A DNA stretch of 64,000 nucleotides, from NCBI GenBank assembly GCA_033064195.1, contig JARBJD010000001.1:1-64000 (forward strand). Reading direction: 5' to 3'. Source of the stretch: Blattamonas nauphoetae (lineage: Eukaryota > Preaxostyla > Oxymonadida). Below, one piece after another: positions 47,101-56,577 of the stretch. The notes under the pieces are model-generated. The model saw nothing but the letters and a program-made list of their open reading frames with translations, had not been told where the DNA came from and did not search any database. Numbering within the stretch: position 1 is the first letter of the stretch; each line of letters begins with the position of its first letter. A program made the translations under genes and the position numbers.

Positions 47101-47373
47101 TATTTCGTGCTGAGTGGCTTCTGGTATTGTTGGAATTCGGCTGTTTATAGTAGCACTTACGGTTTGGCATGGGTGATCATTATGGATGCCACACTCCTCA
47201 GAATCTGTACCATGATAAGTGTCAACAAACAATAAGACTCGTTTTTCTTTGAGATCTCCTTGTGTTTGCGAAGATGAGGAATTGAAGGGGTGTTCCGACT
47301 TGTTGGAAGAATTCTCGGGGGAAATTGAACAAACGCAAATAGAAGTCAGAAGAAGAGCAAGCACAGCATGCAT
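44158..47373 (-). CDS. Large beta-helix-type surface protein, single-pass membrane
   Basis: One uninterrupted frame of 1071 residues. It begins with a signal peptide (MHAVLALLLTSICVCSIS) and ends with one membrane helix (TIFSIVFGASFTILAVIGSL) followed by basic HRKRQRHK and a cytoplasmic Pro-rich tail. Two copies of a Cys motif, ECGIHNDHPCQTVSATI and LCGSAIIPCQTLDYAI, start each half; this CG-x-PC-T---AI pattern opens parallel beta-helix (pectin-lyase-like) repeats in large surface protein families I recall from oxymonads. Many short repeats of the type FSNI, FKNISV, TLTNVEITNIS and FKHCHFGAISV fit beta-helix rungs. Numerous N-glycosylation sequons are present. Adhesion or host/bacteria contact is the usual guess. 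Absence of introns contrasts with its neighbours. Confidence 0.8.
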   Translation of the reverse strand: MHAVLALLLTSICVCSISPENSSNKSEHPFNSSSSQTQGDLKEKRVLLFVDTYHGTDSEECGIHNDHPCQTVSATINSRIPTIPEATQHEILLLSDDRSTKHPLVLDYSVFIRSGIYPFASLSEDIEETTTRLPAVFRITEGNLTCHTLFICYSSRLSFATIEDDGFLLLSRCSILEPPHGQFSDLIPCFDLTTPFLSFSSGNVLIDQCSFYEVSLNSIPLITVTGSKSISITLTNVEITNISQRLPIVSDQTSLPDREQRLPPSIIECSGSQLFLALKNVTFHNITTSFYASNQEPISSNRSLGGLLAVKASGLSRVYFRQVLFLRNSFEHKSTIPQNLISHLMYFSLSGRCNSSFHTITCSGTTANSPHTWFGTGLVLDLDRYFNTSNRLSFKQYSSGDHKIVNSFGSTFLLHRPHYQSFLAPSVIAKCFDFPTSLVSFNSVWGLDENEPTSSHFRSSSLFYFYFPATRTAYVSPSTSPLTPFSHNHPLCGSAIIPCQTLDYAITQRLHTPISFLNRTLIRRVWLMDEMPTENSVKLTSSGDLSIPTTLSGSGQDTVLSMHCTPAVHLNGTLESGKLVFTTITLQMMTIQKSGQYLENANSDAYILVEDGDIQFSFLHVTAEQTATVTNSAFQIRHGTIQLDRSEFSKIEIRGVPLIHYLGTHVSAITETDFSNIRTDSEIIHDTQPAFDNTTTSTSINISSFKNISVTVWPPQPIIYFDAHKVDMFQTTVFNVTSEKHPIARNDPSTPPSGHPICNWVTATLKCTNSATTISSCAFKHCHFGAISVVNGNLRLRGCSFEHNNDPSFPIFSSSQNNIHCTDASLDVDTDIISDLYQAHWIDSDECEIHGDTPVYYTPLYIPTLTQITIGSKNNQNALDVIPIIFSGRNLFPCGIVAEIFQQQIGLGESLPQLLLIDTFVNESTAIINLYSQLVSAKGEWMIRLRFGEDFLNHTAAFKVCGNPITPRQMSRLTIFSIVFGASFTILAVIGSLIGNILLHRKRQRHKPVAFHPNDTLPSPPPAPSPSIKAMTEGAEETVALLARHRVEEVYGTLQDVSPIIREHNEVGRNE

Positions 47374-47653
47374 AAAACTTCTAAATTAAATGCGTTGGAC
47401 TTTGAAAGAGCACAGTTTTTTGTGGTTGGTTGATCCCAATTCTGGATGAGAAAACTGCAACAAAATGTGGAAATTGTGACATATATTGAGGTGAATCGTA
47501 AATATCCGGATTTATATAGTTGTATTTTCACCGTTCATTGAAAACGAACACAACAATCTTGTCAATCGGTAGTGAGAGACAAATTGTGTAAATATGTTGA
47601 CAATAAACAGAACTGGATGTCAACAATCATGAAAACATTGAGGTATCGATTAA
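47374..47653. other. Spacer upstream of the surface-protein gene
   Basis: Should hold the promoter of the minus-strand beta-helix gene. A short minus open frame (47531-47346) overlapping its start has no motif. Nothing else is visible. Confidence 0.5.
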
Positions 47654-48694
47654 TCACTGGTGGTGTTCCGGTTGACCACTTGAGACGTGGGGTTCAGGTG
47701 GGAGATCGCTTTGCATCTTGGAGTCCACCTGAAAGACTCTAACATGATGATTCAGTTTTGGGAGTGTATGGAGCAATGTGGGCTCGGAAAATGCCCCAAA
47801 ACCAGGAGCCGGCTTACAGAAGAAGATGTTTCGAAACCGAGAGTGGATAATGGCCATTCCACACATCACGCAAGGATCACTGAACAAAAATAAATCTAAT
47901 CCAGTGCAGAGATATTGTTCGAGGCTTGATTGATGCATTGTTCGGTTTGGTTGTGGTGTTGATTGAACCTCATCTTTGTCACTGATTTTAGTGGCTTCAG
48001 ATGACGGTTCTGGAGGTATTGGATGTTTTGTCTGTGCGGGTCCAAACCTCGAAACGCACTGTTCCGAGAATTCTGCGATTGTTCGCATCACTGGATGGTC
48101 AATAGGAGTATGTGGATTTTGTCTCTTACCAGAGGACGCTAGGACAGATTGAGTCACTGGATCCACAATGAGGCATGATTGGAAGCAGCTGCATTGACAC
48201 ATTGGAAGTGACGATGCTTCAGGGGTTGTATGAATGCAGTGGAGATGATCTGTCGAAAAAGGTGGTAATGTCCCAGAGAAGATAGAATGCCTCTGTCCAG
48301 AGTAAGTGTGTTCGCATATTATCTCCATGAATGGTCTGATAACGTCTAATTCCGCTTGCTGCCATTCTGACAGACTCATTCCATTTTTCTGTCGTTTGAT
48401 TGGTCTTGGAAGATAGTTCAGTGTAAGCCATTGCTCCTCTGAGACGGCACTTCGAAGCATAATGACAGGCCAAAGTGTGTTCCACTTGGTAAATTCTTCC
48501 TTCGTCATAGGGCAGGCCGATGGACATCCGATGAGGCGTAGAGAACCAGGGTCGAATGTAGAGGAGATAAAAGTTGATTGGTCAAGAGAAAGAGATGAGA
48601 TAAATTCGGTGATTAGATGTTTGTTGTCTTCTTGGAAAGTCTGTGTGGGTAAAAAAGCTGTTTCCGTTGGTGCCATAGAAATGAAAACTTCCAA
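47654..48694 (-). CDS. tRNA adenosine deaminase subunit ADAT3/Tad3
   Basis: Non-catalytic partner of ADAT2/Tad2 that converts adenosine 34 of tRNAs to inosine. The frame encodes 346 residues. The C-terminal deaminase domain has the family's altered first zinc motif HPVMRTI (HPV where active subunits have HAE, near 48090), YLCTGLDLFLF, and the second zinc motif FSDPCVMCGMAIIHSRFRNI (47856-47880). The missing glutamate is characteristic of ADAT3. The N-terminal part (LNYLPRPIKRQ, WPVIMLR) fits the tRNA-binding extension of ADAT3. A small 5' exon upstream is possible but not required. It is followed upstream by a 56-residue gene on the same strand. Confidence 0.88.
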   Translation of the reverse strand: MEVFISMAPTETAFLPTQTFQEDNKHLITEFISSLSLDQSTFISSTFDPGSLRLIGCPSACPMTKEEFTKWNTLWPVIMLRSAVSEEQWLTLNYLPRPIKRQKNGMSLSEWQQAELDVIRPFMEIICEHTYSGQRHSIFSGTLPPFSTDHLHCIHTTPEASSLPMCQCSCFQSCLIVDPVTQSVLASSGKRQNPHTPIDHPVMRTIAEFSEQCVSRFGPAQTKHPIPPEPSSEATKISDKDEVQSTPQPNRTMHQSSLEQYLCTGLDLFLFSDPCVMCGMAIIHSRFRNIFFCKPAPGFGAFSEPTLLHTLPKLNHHVRVFQVDSKMQSDLPPEPHVSSGQPEHHQ

Positions 48695-48849
48695 TAGAAA
48701 AGCTAGAAAAATGATATGAAGAGGAGATAAATGGAATACAGTCCTGAAGTTTGGTTTTTCTGATTCGTTTCAAATGGGATAGTGTCTCAGGAAGAGGAAA
48801 AAGTTTAGAGAGTGTTCTGGACGTATTCTTGGTGATTCAACAAAAATAA

Positions 48850-49056
48850 TTACTGAATAATAGAATTAGCTTGTTTAGGATCAACAGAAGCTCCTATGCA
48901 AGTTGTGAGCGTGATTTCTTGACGATTTTGTTGAATGATTTCTTTCAGAGTGAATGAAGAAGAGTCAAAAACTATTAATACAAATAATAAAAAGGTAGAA
49001 CTCACACAGGTTGTTTCTTTTAGTTGACCAACAGTCTGAAGTCGAGTATGGATCAT
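48850..49056 (-). CDS. Small conserved-looking protein, 56 residues
   Basis: Two exons (49056-49008 and 48971-48850) separated by a 36-nt intron (GTGTGA...AATAG) encode 56 residues: MIHTRLQTVGQLKETT, then FFDSSSFTLKEII, QQNRQEITLTTCIG and ASVDPKQANSIIQ. The intron joins in frame and composition looks coding. The start lies 68 bp from that of uL6 on the other strand, suggesting a shared promoter. I do not recognise it. The unspliced frame reaches 49152 but then overlaps the first uL6 exon. Confidence 0.5.
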   Translation of the reverse strand: MIHTRLQTVGQLKETTCVSSTFLLFVLIVFDSSSFTLKEIIQQNRQEITLTTCIGASVDPKQANSIIQ

Positions 49057-49124
49057 TTTGTGAACGAAGACATATGGGCAATCGATCTCACAAATCCCCT
49101 TTTTCCTTGATCGATAGTCCAACG

Positions 49125-49888
49125 ATGAAAACCATTCTGCAAAGCGAAACAATCACTGTCCCAGAGAATGGTATGTATACTTGTTCTTTAGTTATGTATC
49201 CATTCCTCTAACTCCTCCATTCCCCTCAATTTCAAACATCACACTCACACCATCCTTTATTCAGTCACCGTCGAATGCAGAAACCGTTGCGTTCGTGTGA
49301 CCGGACCCCGTGGCTCAATCCACAAGGAATTTGTCCACGCTCCGATCCAAATCACCAAGAAGGGCAACCAAGTCACAGTTTCATACTGGGGTGGTGATCG
49401 CAAACAAAACGCCCTTGTCCACACCGTCTACACCCGTATCGGCAACATGATCACTGGTGTTCTTAGAGTATTGCCAAATTCAATCTTTCATCTCTTCCCA
49501 CTTTCATCGATTTCTAACTCACGTTTTAGGGATACCGCTACAAGATGCGTTCGGCCTCTGCTCACTTCCCAATCATCATTGCTATCTCCGATGACAAGAA
49601 AGTTGTTGAAGTCAAGAACTTCCTTGGTGAGAAACGCTCTCGCTTCATCCCATTGGCTGAGGGTGTCACAGCTGAACGCTCAACCGCCAACAAGGACGAG
49701 ATCTTCCTCGAGGGTATCGATGTCGAGAATGTTGGTCTCATGGGTCTGTTTTTCATCCAATTTTAGATTTTGTTGGTTTCTTTATAGCCGCCCAAATCCA
49801 CCAAAGCATCCTCGTCAAACACAAGGATATCCGTAAGTTCCTCGATGGTATCTTCGTGAGCGAGAAGGGACATCTTGATGATGAATAA
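49125..49888 (+). CDS. RPL9: Ribosomal protein uL6 (eukaryotic L9)
   Basis: Large-subunit protein at the base of the GTPase-associated region. Four exons (49125-49170, 49265-49467, 49530-49743, 49788-49888) give 187 residues (human 192). Landmarks: MKTILQSETITVPENVTVEC, VTGPRGSIHKEF, GVLRGYRYKMRSASAHFPII, EVKNFLGEK and the second-domain end ILVKHKDIRKFLDGIFVSEK. Introns: 94 nt (GTATGT), 62 nt (GTATTG, with CTAAC before the acceptor) and 44 nt (GTCTGT). The joins recreate the family sequence exactly, so this model is a good calibration for the others. Confidence 0.96.
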
Positions 49889-49992
49889 ATTTTGCTCACT
49901 TATCACCTCGCACCTGACGCTTGAGAATGGCATGACTTCTGGAAATCTTTGGGGGTGGTAGTTTGTGATGTTTAGGTAGTATGATGTTGATA

Positions 49993-51939
49993 TTACAAAT
50001 GGGTGACTTGGTGAAGTGAGTAAGTTGAACCATGAAATAGTACAAACGGAAACCTCGCCACACCGTCGTGAAAGTTCTCATCGTTGATTTGGAGCCATTT
50101 TAAGGAGGAAATGGATTCATTTTGATCATGTTGAATAGAGCAAGATTCTGCAGTCCAAACGATAAATGATGAAGATGTGGGAATGATGATTGAGAGAATT
50201 TGGCGTTGTGGATGCCTGAAGTGAGAATTGGATGAAAAGAGAATTAACAAACCATTTTATCCTCTTAATTGGCGAATGAAGAATTATGATAGAATCAAGA
50301 ATCAATTTAGCCACGTTCCAGATCCATACACAATGTGGGCAAGAACTTGAGACAGTCGCAAGAAAAATACCATCATGTGACCAGCCCATCAATTTGGTTC
50401 CGGTATGAGGGCGTGGATCTGAAAGTTTTGTCGAAAGTTGTTGAGTGTCATGTTCTTTTCCTGTTGGAAGTTTGTGTGTGGTCGCTGTTTTGATCATTGG
50501 TGAAAGTTGGTGGAATAGAGCAGTGGCTGATGAGAAGGATTGTCTTTGTTTGGATGGACCTGGTTCCCGAGAGAGATATAGTGCATCTGCAGTATTGATC
50601 GACTCACCTATCTCGGTCGGGGGATGGGTCGGGATCTGAAAACGAAGATTGAGAAAAAATGAAAAAAATGAAAAACTTCAGAAAAATGGATCAATTTGAT
50701 GTTAAAGATGAGATTTCTCTCGACAAACGATATGGTAACGTGATGCCGGAAGACTCTCAGTTCGAGTGCGTCGAACTGGGGTTGAGATGGAGGAGAGAGT
50801 CGATTGGAGAGAGGAAGATTGCGAGGAAAGAGTCAGTCGGGGGCGGATGTGAATGATGGTGTTTGTGTGGTTGGGTGAGGTGTGGATGTAGATGTTGGTT
50901 TCTGGAGTGATGCATGTTGGGATGGCTGGGTCGTCGGTGAGGCGGAGTGGGAACACAGGGAGATGTTCAAACATATCAATTGTGGTGAATGGATGAAGCG
51001 TGAAGAGTCGGACATGTTCATCGAAGCTCCCAACAGCCAGAAGAGGCTGCTTCGGATTTGGTGAGAACTGCACTCCTCGAATCCCGAGCGTCAGCGATAG
51101 ATTTGGGACTTGTGTGATCGCTTGTGGGACTGCAAGTGGCTCCATGTTGAAGGATTGAACAAGTGCTCCGCTCAGCGAGTAAGTATAGAAGGATTTCTCA
51201 GCTGGAGAATCCCATACACAGAAGAATGAATGTCCAACTTCCGACGGACTATGATTGATTGTAAATCCAGCGGCGTCTCGAGTGTGGAGTTGGAAAGACT
51301 GAAGAATTAGGGTGAAAACAAAAGATACTGTTACGGGTTTCCAGTCAATGAGTGAGAAAATGTCGATGAAGTCTTGTGAATTGCGTCGGTTGAGATAGAA
51401 CATAAGAAAGCCGTCATCGGAAAATTGGATTGATTTATCCACGTCTTTTCGATATTTCAGTTCGAAGATGCATGAATCTTTGAGAGACCAGATCATAACT
51501 TTTGGCTGTGGAAAAACATCATGAAAAAAGAAATATTTTATACAATTGCTCGTGAGAATCCAAGGATGTATCGAGAGTCTGGGGAAAAGATGAGTTTTGT
51601 GACACCAAACACCAGAGGTTTGATGATACAGCGCCATTTTAGATTGTCGATCCAAATAATGCGTGCAAATGTAGTCAAAGGATCATCTGTCGGACAACTG
51701 GGCAGAAAAGAGTGAGCAAAACGGTAACTTTATTGAAAAGCAGACTAACAACAAATTAATCGAGAATCTGGTGACCATTTGATTGTTGAACATCTTCCAC
51801 TGAGATCGACTTGAATATTTTTGGATTGATCTTGAAGATGAGCAACCTGAACTGTTTGTCCTCTTATTGAGGCTACAAATGATTGATTCGGAGATATCTT
51901 TGCTGGTGAGAGTTTATTGGCAGATTTTTTTGTTGTCAT
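49993..51939 (-). CDS. WRAP73/WDR8-like WD40 protein
   Basis: WRAP73 acts at centriolar satellites and spindle poles with SSX2IP and minus-end kinesin in other eukaryotes. Six exons (51939-51746, 51697-51544, 51505-51329, 51298-50729, 50635-50253, 50215-49993) give 566 residues. Family pattern: KLSPAKISPNQSFVASI, IKWSPDSRLICC, LIFSPDSRYIL, VMIWSLKDSC, a middle IRGVQFSPNPKQPLLAVGSF-type blade, then KLMGWSHDGIFLATVSSSCP with CVWIWNV, and KRIKWHPQ. Donors are GTCTGC, GTATAA, GTATCT, GTTTGT and GTTTGT. A Ser/Thr-rich insert (about 50880-50760) lies between the two halves. It diverges from the Cwc21-like gene with 147 bp between start codons. Confidence 0.85.
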
Positions 51940-52086
51940 TGATGCGTGAAGATCTAAGATCCCTGTTTAAACGAAGTTCAGTGAAAGATTCTCAATAAAC
52001 TCAAATGAGGCTTTGGATGCAATATATGGTGTGTAGAGCCAAAGAATCGTAGGAGTATAATATATCGTGGGCCGATCTTTGACGAA

Positions 52087-52766
52087 ATGTATCAGGGTGT
52101 TGGTCTCACAACACCTCGTGGAACAGCTACTAATGGTTATGTTCGAAAAAATCTTGCCTTTGTTCAAACATCCAAATTCACAGAGCAACAACTCAGATTG
52201 AAAGAACTTTATGCCCAACGCTCTCAGCCCCCACCATCAAAAGAGCTTCTGAAACACGAAAATGTGCATGAGTTTATTAACAAATATCTCGAAGCTGGTC
52301 TCTCATTAGAAGAAATACAGTGTGCCATTCACATTTTTAATTCGTCATTCTTTCACCATGAATTTTCAGAAGAGAATACTTACAAACACCCGAGGAAGTG
52401 TTCTCTGTTCTTCCAGCTCACCATGCTCCCAAACGTCCGGATACACTCATTCCAGAAAAACGTGAAATCACAGGAATCGAAAGAGAGAAGAAAGAAACAA
52501 CATCACGCCGTCGAGAACGAAGACGATCTTACAGTCGAAGTTCCTCATCAAGCTCTTCTCGTTCTCGGAGTAACAGTCGAAGACGAGAGCGGTCTCCCCA
52601 TAGGAAGAGTCGACGACAAGATCGCTCAAGAGGAGACCGAAGCAGGTCTTCGTCGAGTTACTCATCAAGCTCGGAGAGCTCTCGGAATGATCGGCGAAGG
52701 AGGCGGCGTTCTCCCCCTAGAAAGTCACCCCCGAGGGAAAGATCGAGGCGGGATGATCGTCATTGA
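52087..52766 (+). CDS. Cwc21/SRRM2-like splicing factor with RS domain
   Basis: Spliceosome B*/C-complex factor contacting Prp8 and Snu114 near the 5' splice site. Exons 52087-52319 and 52370-52766 give 209 residues. The N-terminus MYQGVGLTTPRGTATNGYV is the hallmark of the family (animal SRRM2 and yeast Cwc21). The cwf21 helix follows (LLKHENVHEFINKYLEAGLS, LEEI) and then an RS/SR-rich tail of about 100 residues. The intron is 50 nt with donor GTGTGC. The length is close to yeast Cwc21 plus an RS tail and far short of animal SRRM2. Confidence 0.92.
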
Positions 52767-53322
52767 TTTCACAATAATTCTGAGCGTTTCTGTCACCAAA
52801 CACTTCACTGTTTTTTCTTCTCATGAATTTTTTCCCTTTCTCTTTGAATCATCCCAGAACAGGCTCCAGAAATGCAAGAATATCCCTTCAAACACACCAC
52901 TCGAAAATATTGTATCCCAGCAGCCACTAACTTGAGATATCGCATTTGGATAGTGAATATACATGTTATAAGTAAAATTGTGTTTCGGATCCAGGCTTGG
53001 GTTGATCAGACCCATGATATGTTTGACTTCGAAATTCTGATCAGAATGGAGAGAAGTCATTAAATAACATGTTCGTTGTGATAAAAAAACATTGGTAGAC
53101 AAAATAATATGTTTCTGTTGAAGACCAACGGAATCTCACTCATGCGTGTCTTTGCTGTGAGTGTGTAGAATTCGTGCAAAGCTTTGCCCCGTTATTTCTG
53201 GGTGAGAAAGTCGATCTATGTGTCAATTTTGTGGAGACACAAGCGAGACTCAATATCAACTGAGAGTGGAAATGACACGTCACACCCCGAATGGGCCTGG
53301 CGTTAGATGAAGCGATGATCTG
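52767..53322. other. Convergent intergenic spacer
   Basis: Lies between the 3' ends of the Cwc21-like and Pro/Ser-rich genes. I searched for U1, U2, U4 and U5 cores, tRNA boxes and C/D motifs and found none convincing. At about 53130-53310 the composition is more GC-rich, without an open frame that extends. Confidence 0.5.
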
Positions 53323-56300
53323 TCATCCTGGTGTAAAGTTTCGCTTCAGTGCAAATTCGATTCGATAGAATTCGATATATTCATGAAAAGGAACTGAGCC
53401 CTCACGGAGTCTGTCCATCCATGGCGAATCTCGCGTGAGGAGGATTCGGCGGTGGACGATGTCTGGATCGGTGTCATCGTCGGAGTGTCCACCGGGCTCA
53501 ATGAGGAGGCTGTCCTCATCCAGTGATGGGGTGGGAGGAAATGTGGGCATAGAGGACTCAGATTCTGATGATGAGCTTCTTGATAGAATTGGTTTGGTGG
53601 TTGCAGTTGGTTGGCTTATGGTTTGTTTCTGTTGGCTGTGAGTTGATCGTCTCTTTCGATTCAGTCGACGAGACACGACTGGATGAAGCAACGATGAATG
53701 AGTGTCAGAGTGTTCGTCTTTGAGAATGCGAGCATCCATCGATGGCTCGTCACGAGGAGGGGATGTGGGAAGGAGTTTGGGAACAGGGTGGCGCGGAGGG
53801 TCGACTGGGATGAACTGATATGGTCCAAGTTGATGGGGATCAATGCGGAAGTGTGCCAGGGGAGGCGGATATTTGTTCGTGGACGGATCAAGTGGAGAAT
53901 ATTTCGGAAGAGTAACTGGTGTGTGCTTGGAGAATGTTGGTGTGACTTGACGAGAATGTGGTGACTGCTCGAGAGAAAGGGCGGATGGACGGAGGTGATC
54001 TGGGAATGGTGGAAGTGAATGCTGTGTTGGTGAGAGTGAAGGAGGTGTTTGTGGGAGTGGAGACAGTGTTGGTGAGAGAACAGGATGAGTTGGTTGGAGT
54101 GCAGACAATGTTGATGGAATTTTGGTTGGAGTTATCTGGCTCTGCTGCGAAGAAAACAGTGGAGGAACGCTGATCTTTGACCTGCTTGGTGAGAGGTGTT
54201 GGGTCTGGAAAGGTGGAGCTGATCGCAAAGCAGAGAGTGACGGATAATCGTGGGCCCATGCTTGCTTTTGCCTTCGGGTGAGGGGTGTGGTCATTTTGGT
54301 GGGAGAAGCGATGTCATTTTGGCTTTCAGTGTGGACGGGTGTCGATGTTGGCTGTGGACGATCCTTTTCTTCGTCTTCTTCGAAAGGGATGATGTCGTGT
54401 TCTGTGTTGTGTCTTCGAGTGAAGATGTCTGGAATCTGAGGAAGAGTGTTCGATGAAGGAAAGGCGAGGTTTGGTGGTGGAGGTGGTGGAAGCTCGTGCG
54501 ATTTGAGAGTGAAGTGCGATGCGTTTTGGCTTTGCGACTTGTCCAGTGGTCGGGGTGGGGGTGGAAGGTTGATGACGTGTGGAATGTCTTTTGGTGGGGA
54601 GGGGAGTGGCGGTGGAGAGGAAGGTGAGAGAGAGGAAGGTGAGGGAGAGGAAGGTGATGGAGAAGTAGATGGGGAAAAGGATGACGTGGGAGAGGATGGT
54701 GAGAAAGAGGATGATGAGGGAGAGGATGGTGAGGGAGAGGAAGGCGGTGGAGAGGATGGCAGGGGAGAGGAAGGTGGAAGTGATGTAATAATGGTCTCAA
54801 GAGGAACTGGCTGTTCCTGTTTCAAAGTTGGGAGTGTCTCCTCTTTCTCTTCCTTGGTCTCAACAGGTCCTTGATCTTTGATGGAAGTATCTTGTTTAAC
54901 AACATCAAGATCGATGATCACATCCGGATCGGGTTGCTCATCAAAGTCTATCACATCATCAATCTCCATCAACCCAACATTCTGTGAAATGTCTTCCACG
55001 CTGTTAGTCTCCTCATGATCCACAATCTGATAGAATGGCTGAGCCTCAACAACAATCGTTTCGAAAGAGATCTCGTCGATTTTGGCAGGCGGCTGGTGGT
55101 CTTCCATATCTTCAACACTTGGAACGATATCAATAGTATCAGTTTTGAGGATTGGTTGGGAAATTTGAGAAAGAGTTGTGTCGGTTGATGGTTCTTTTGG
55201 TTGTTCCGATGCTGGTTCAATTGATTTATCGTCGATATCGAGGTCGTTCACCTCCTCGGCATCTTGGAGAACCAAATTTGTGTCTTTCTCACAATCCTCG
55301 ACGCTTGAAACGGGTGGGACCGTGGGTGGCTGAAGATCATCCTGTTTACTTTTAGAGTTCTCTCTTCTCTGCTTCTTGCTTGAGAGGTGAGTTTTTCGTT
55401 TTCGACGAGATGGATTTATCGTCCGCCGGTGAGCCTTGGAAACAGTGTCGTCTTGTTCCAGTTGGATTGTGAATGGTGAAACGACAGAAGATGGTGACTG
55501 GTTAGAGAATGGACCCTTGGTGGCAGATTGTGCATCGTCTGAATCACTAGAGTCTAAAATAATTGTTTCAACTGGTTCTAAGAATCGTCTTGCCTCAATT
55601 TCATGACATATTTCTGTTTCTTCCTTGAGTTTATAAGTGGTGAGTTGTCTCTTTCTCCAGCTCTCACGTTTGATGAGAGCTTGCCGGATAAGTTTGTTTG
55701 CGAGATCACAATCGGTAAAAGTTCGGCATGAGGAATGATTTCCAGTAAAATCATCGGGTTCATTCAGAGCTGCATCAAGTTTTGAGTCTTGAGTGACCAA
55801 GTCATCTCCATTCGGTAGAAAGTGTAAGGGATAATAAAGTTTCAGAGGAATGCAATGAAAAGGGATGGAATTCACGATAGATGTCGTTAGATTGATCAGA
55901 TCAGCTTCAACAGCACTTCGAAAGCCAGGGACTTCACAACTCCATGGGTTGAGGATATCTGTCAGAGAAACTTTCGACAAATCACCTTCAAAGACATCTC
56001 TATATGTTGAGAAAGAAAAGAACCGAGTAAAGTTTTCGCTTTTGGAGAATTTTTTGCCTTGAAGTTCTAACATGATTTGTTCTGTTCGTTTCTGTCGAAC
56101 TTCAGAGTATAAATCTCGAAAGAACAATCGTTTCATGGAAGACCGGAGGTGGCGATGTTTTATTGTGGAAGAGTGAATCTTTTCAACGTCTATCGTTGGA
56201 GAAGATGCATCAACAAAACGTCCAAAATCCTGTGTTAGGGATGGTTGGTAAGAGAATCCTATCTCTTCAACAGTATCATCAGATGCTGTAGATGGATTTC

Positions 56301-56469
56301 GAGTCTCTAAAAATAGCGGATCTATCACATCTGGTAGTGGAAACATCGTGACAAGATCGATGGTCGGGCTGAAAGAAATTCGCTGCGAATAGTGTGTTAC
56401 ATCAATATCCATAAATATGCCATGCAAAAGAGATCTCTCGAGTTTTTGAATTCGACGATGAAAATTCAC
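53323..56469 (-). CDS. Large Pro/Ser-rich protein with SUMO-interaction-like motifs
   Basis: A single frame of 1048 residues with an ordered N-terminal part (about 1-290, for example RLFFRDLYSEVRQKRTEQIM and EICHEIEARRFLEPVE) and a short ordered C-terminal end (DSPWMDRLREGSVPFHEYIE). Between them is low-complexity sequence with repeated PSPSSPS units and polyproline. Around residues 300-312, ETIILDSSDSDD has the hydrophobic core plus acidic/Ser run of a SUMO-interaction motif; DPDVIIDLDVVK near residue 510 looks like a second. A basic KRKTHLSSKKQRR stretch could be a nuclear signal. These suggest a nuclear scaffold or SUMO-linked regulator; no enzymatic domain is seen and the family is unknown. 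Confidence 0.7.
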   Translation of the reverse strand: MNFHRRIQKLERSLLHGIFMDIDVTHYSQRISFSPTIDLVTMFPLPDVIDPLFLETRNPSTASDDTVEEIGFSYQPSLTQDFGRFVDASSPTIDVEKIHSSTIKHRHLRSSMKRLFFRDLYSEVRQKRTEQIMLELQGKKFSKSENFTRFFSFSTYRDVFEGDLSKVSLTDILNPWSCEVPGFRSAVEADLINLTTSIVNSIPFHCIPLKLYYPLHFLPNGDDLVTQDSKLDAALNEPDDFTGNHSSCRTFTDCDLANKLIRQALIKRESWRKRQLTTYKLKEETEICHEIEARRFLEPVETIILDSSDSDDAQSATKGPFSNQSPSSVVSPFTIQLEQDDTVSKAHRRTINPSRRKRKTHLSSKKQRRENSKSKQDDLQPPTVPPVSSVEDCEKDTNLVLQDAEEVNDLDIDDKSIEPASEQPKEPSTDTTLSQISQPILKTDTIDIVPSVEDMEDHQPPAKIDEISFETIVVEAQPFYQIVDHEETNSVEDISQNVGLMEIDDVIDFDEQPDPDVIIDLDVVKQDTSIKDQGPVETKEEKEETLPTLKQEQPVPLETIITSLPPSSPLPSSPPPSSPSPSSPSSSSFSPSSPTSSFSPSTSPSPSSPSPSSLSPSSPPPLPSPPKDIPHVINLPPPPRPLDKSQSQNASHFTLKSHELPPPPPPNLAFPSSNTLPQIPDIFTRRHNTEHDIIPFEEDEEKDRPQPTSTPVHTESQNDIASPTKMTTPLTRRQKQAWAHDYPSLSALRSAPPFQTQHLSPSRSKISVPPLFSSQQSQITPTKIPSTLSALQPTHPVLSPTLSPLPQTPPSLSPTQHSLPPFPDHLRPSALSLEQSPHSRQVTPTFSKHTPVTLPKYSPLDPSTNKYPPPLAHFRIDPHQLGPYQFIPVDPPRHPVPKLLPTSPPRDEPSMDARILKDEHSDTHSSLLHPVVSRRLNRKRRSTHSQQKQTISQPTATTKPILSRSSSSESESSMPTFPPTPSLDEDSLLIEPGGHSDDDTDPDIVHRRILLTRDSPWMDRLREGSVPFHEYIEFYRIEFALKRNFTPG

Positions 56470-56577
56470 TCAGTCTGTGAAAAGAAAAAAATGGAATACA
56501 AGACTTTTCGTTCAAGATATCCAAATTATAACAATAATAATCACAAAAAAAGACAAATAAACATTGCGAGGAGACCG

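Noticed and set aside
52767-53322. Spliceosomal snRNA other than U6 or a C/D snoRNA in the spacer
   Set aside because: Scattered TGATG and CTGA-like words occur, but no pair with the right spacing and no U1, U2, U4 or U5 core.
54446-54874. Gly/Glu-rich plus-strand protein
   Set aside because: Antisense shadow of the Pro/Ser repeat region of the minus-strand gene.
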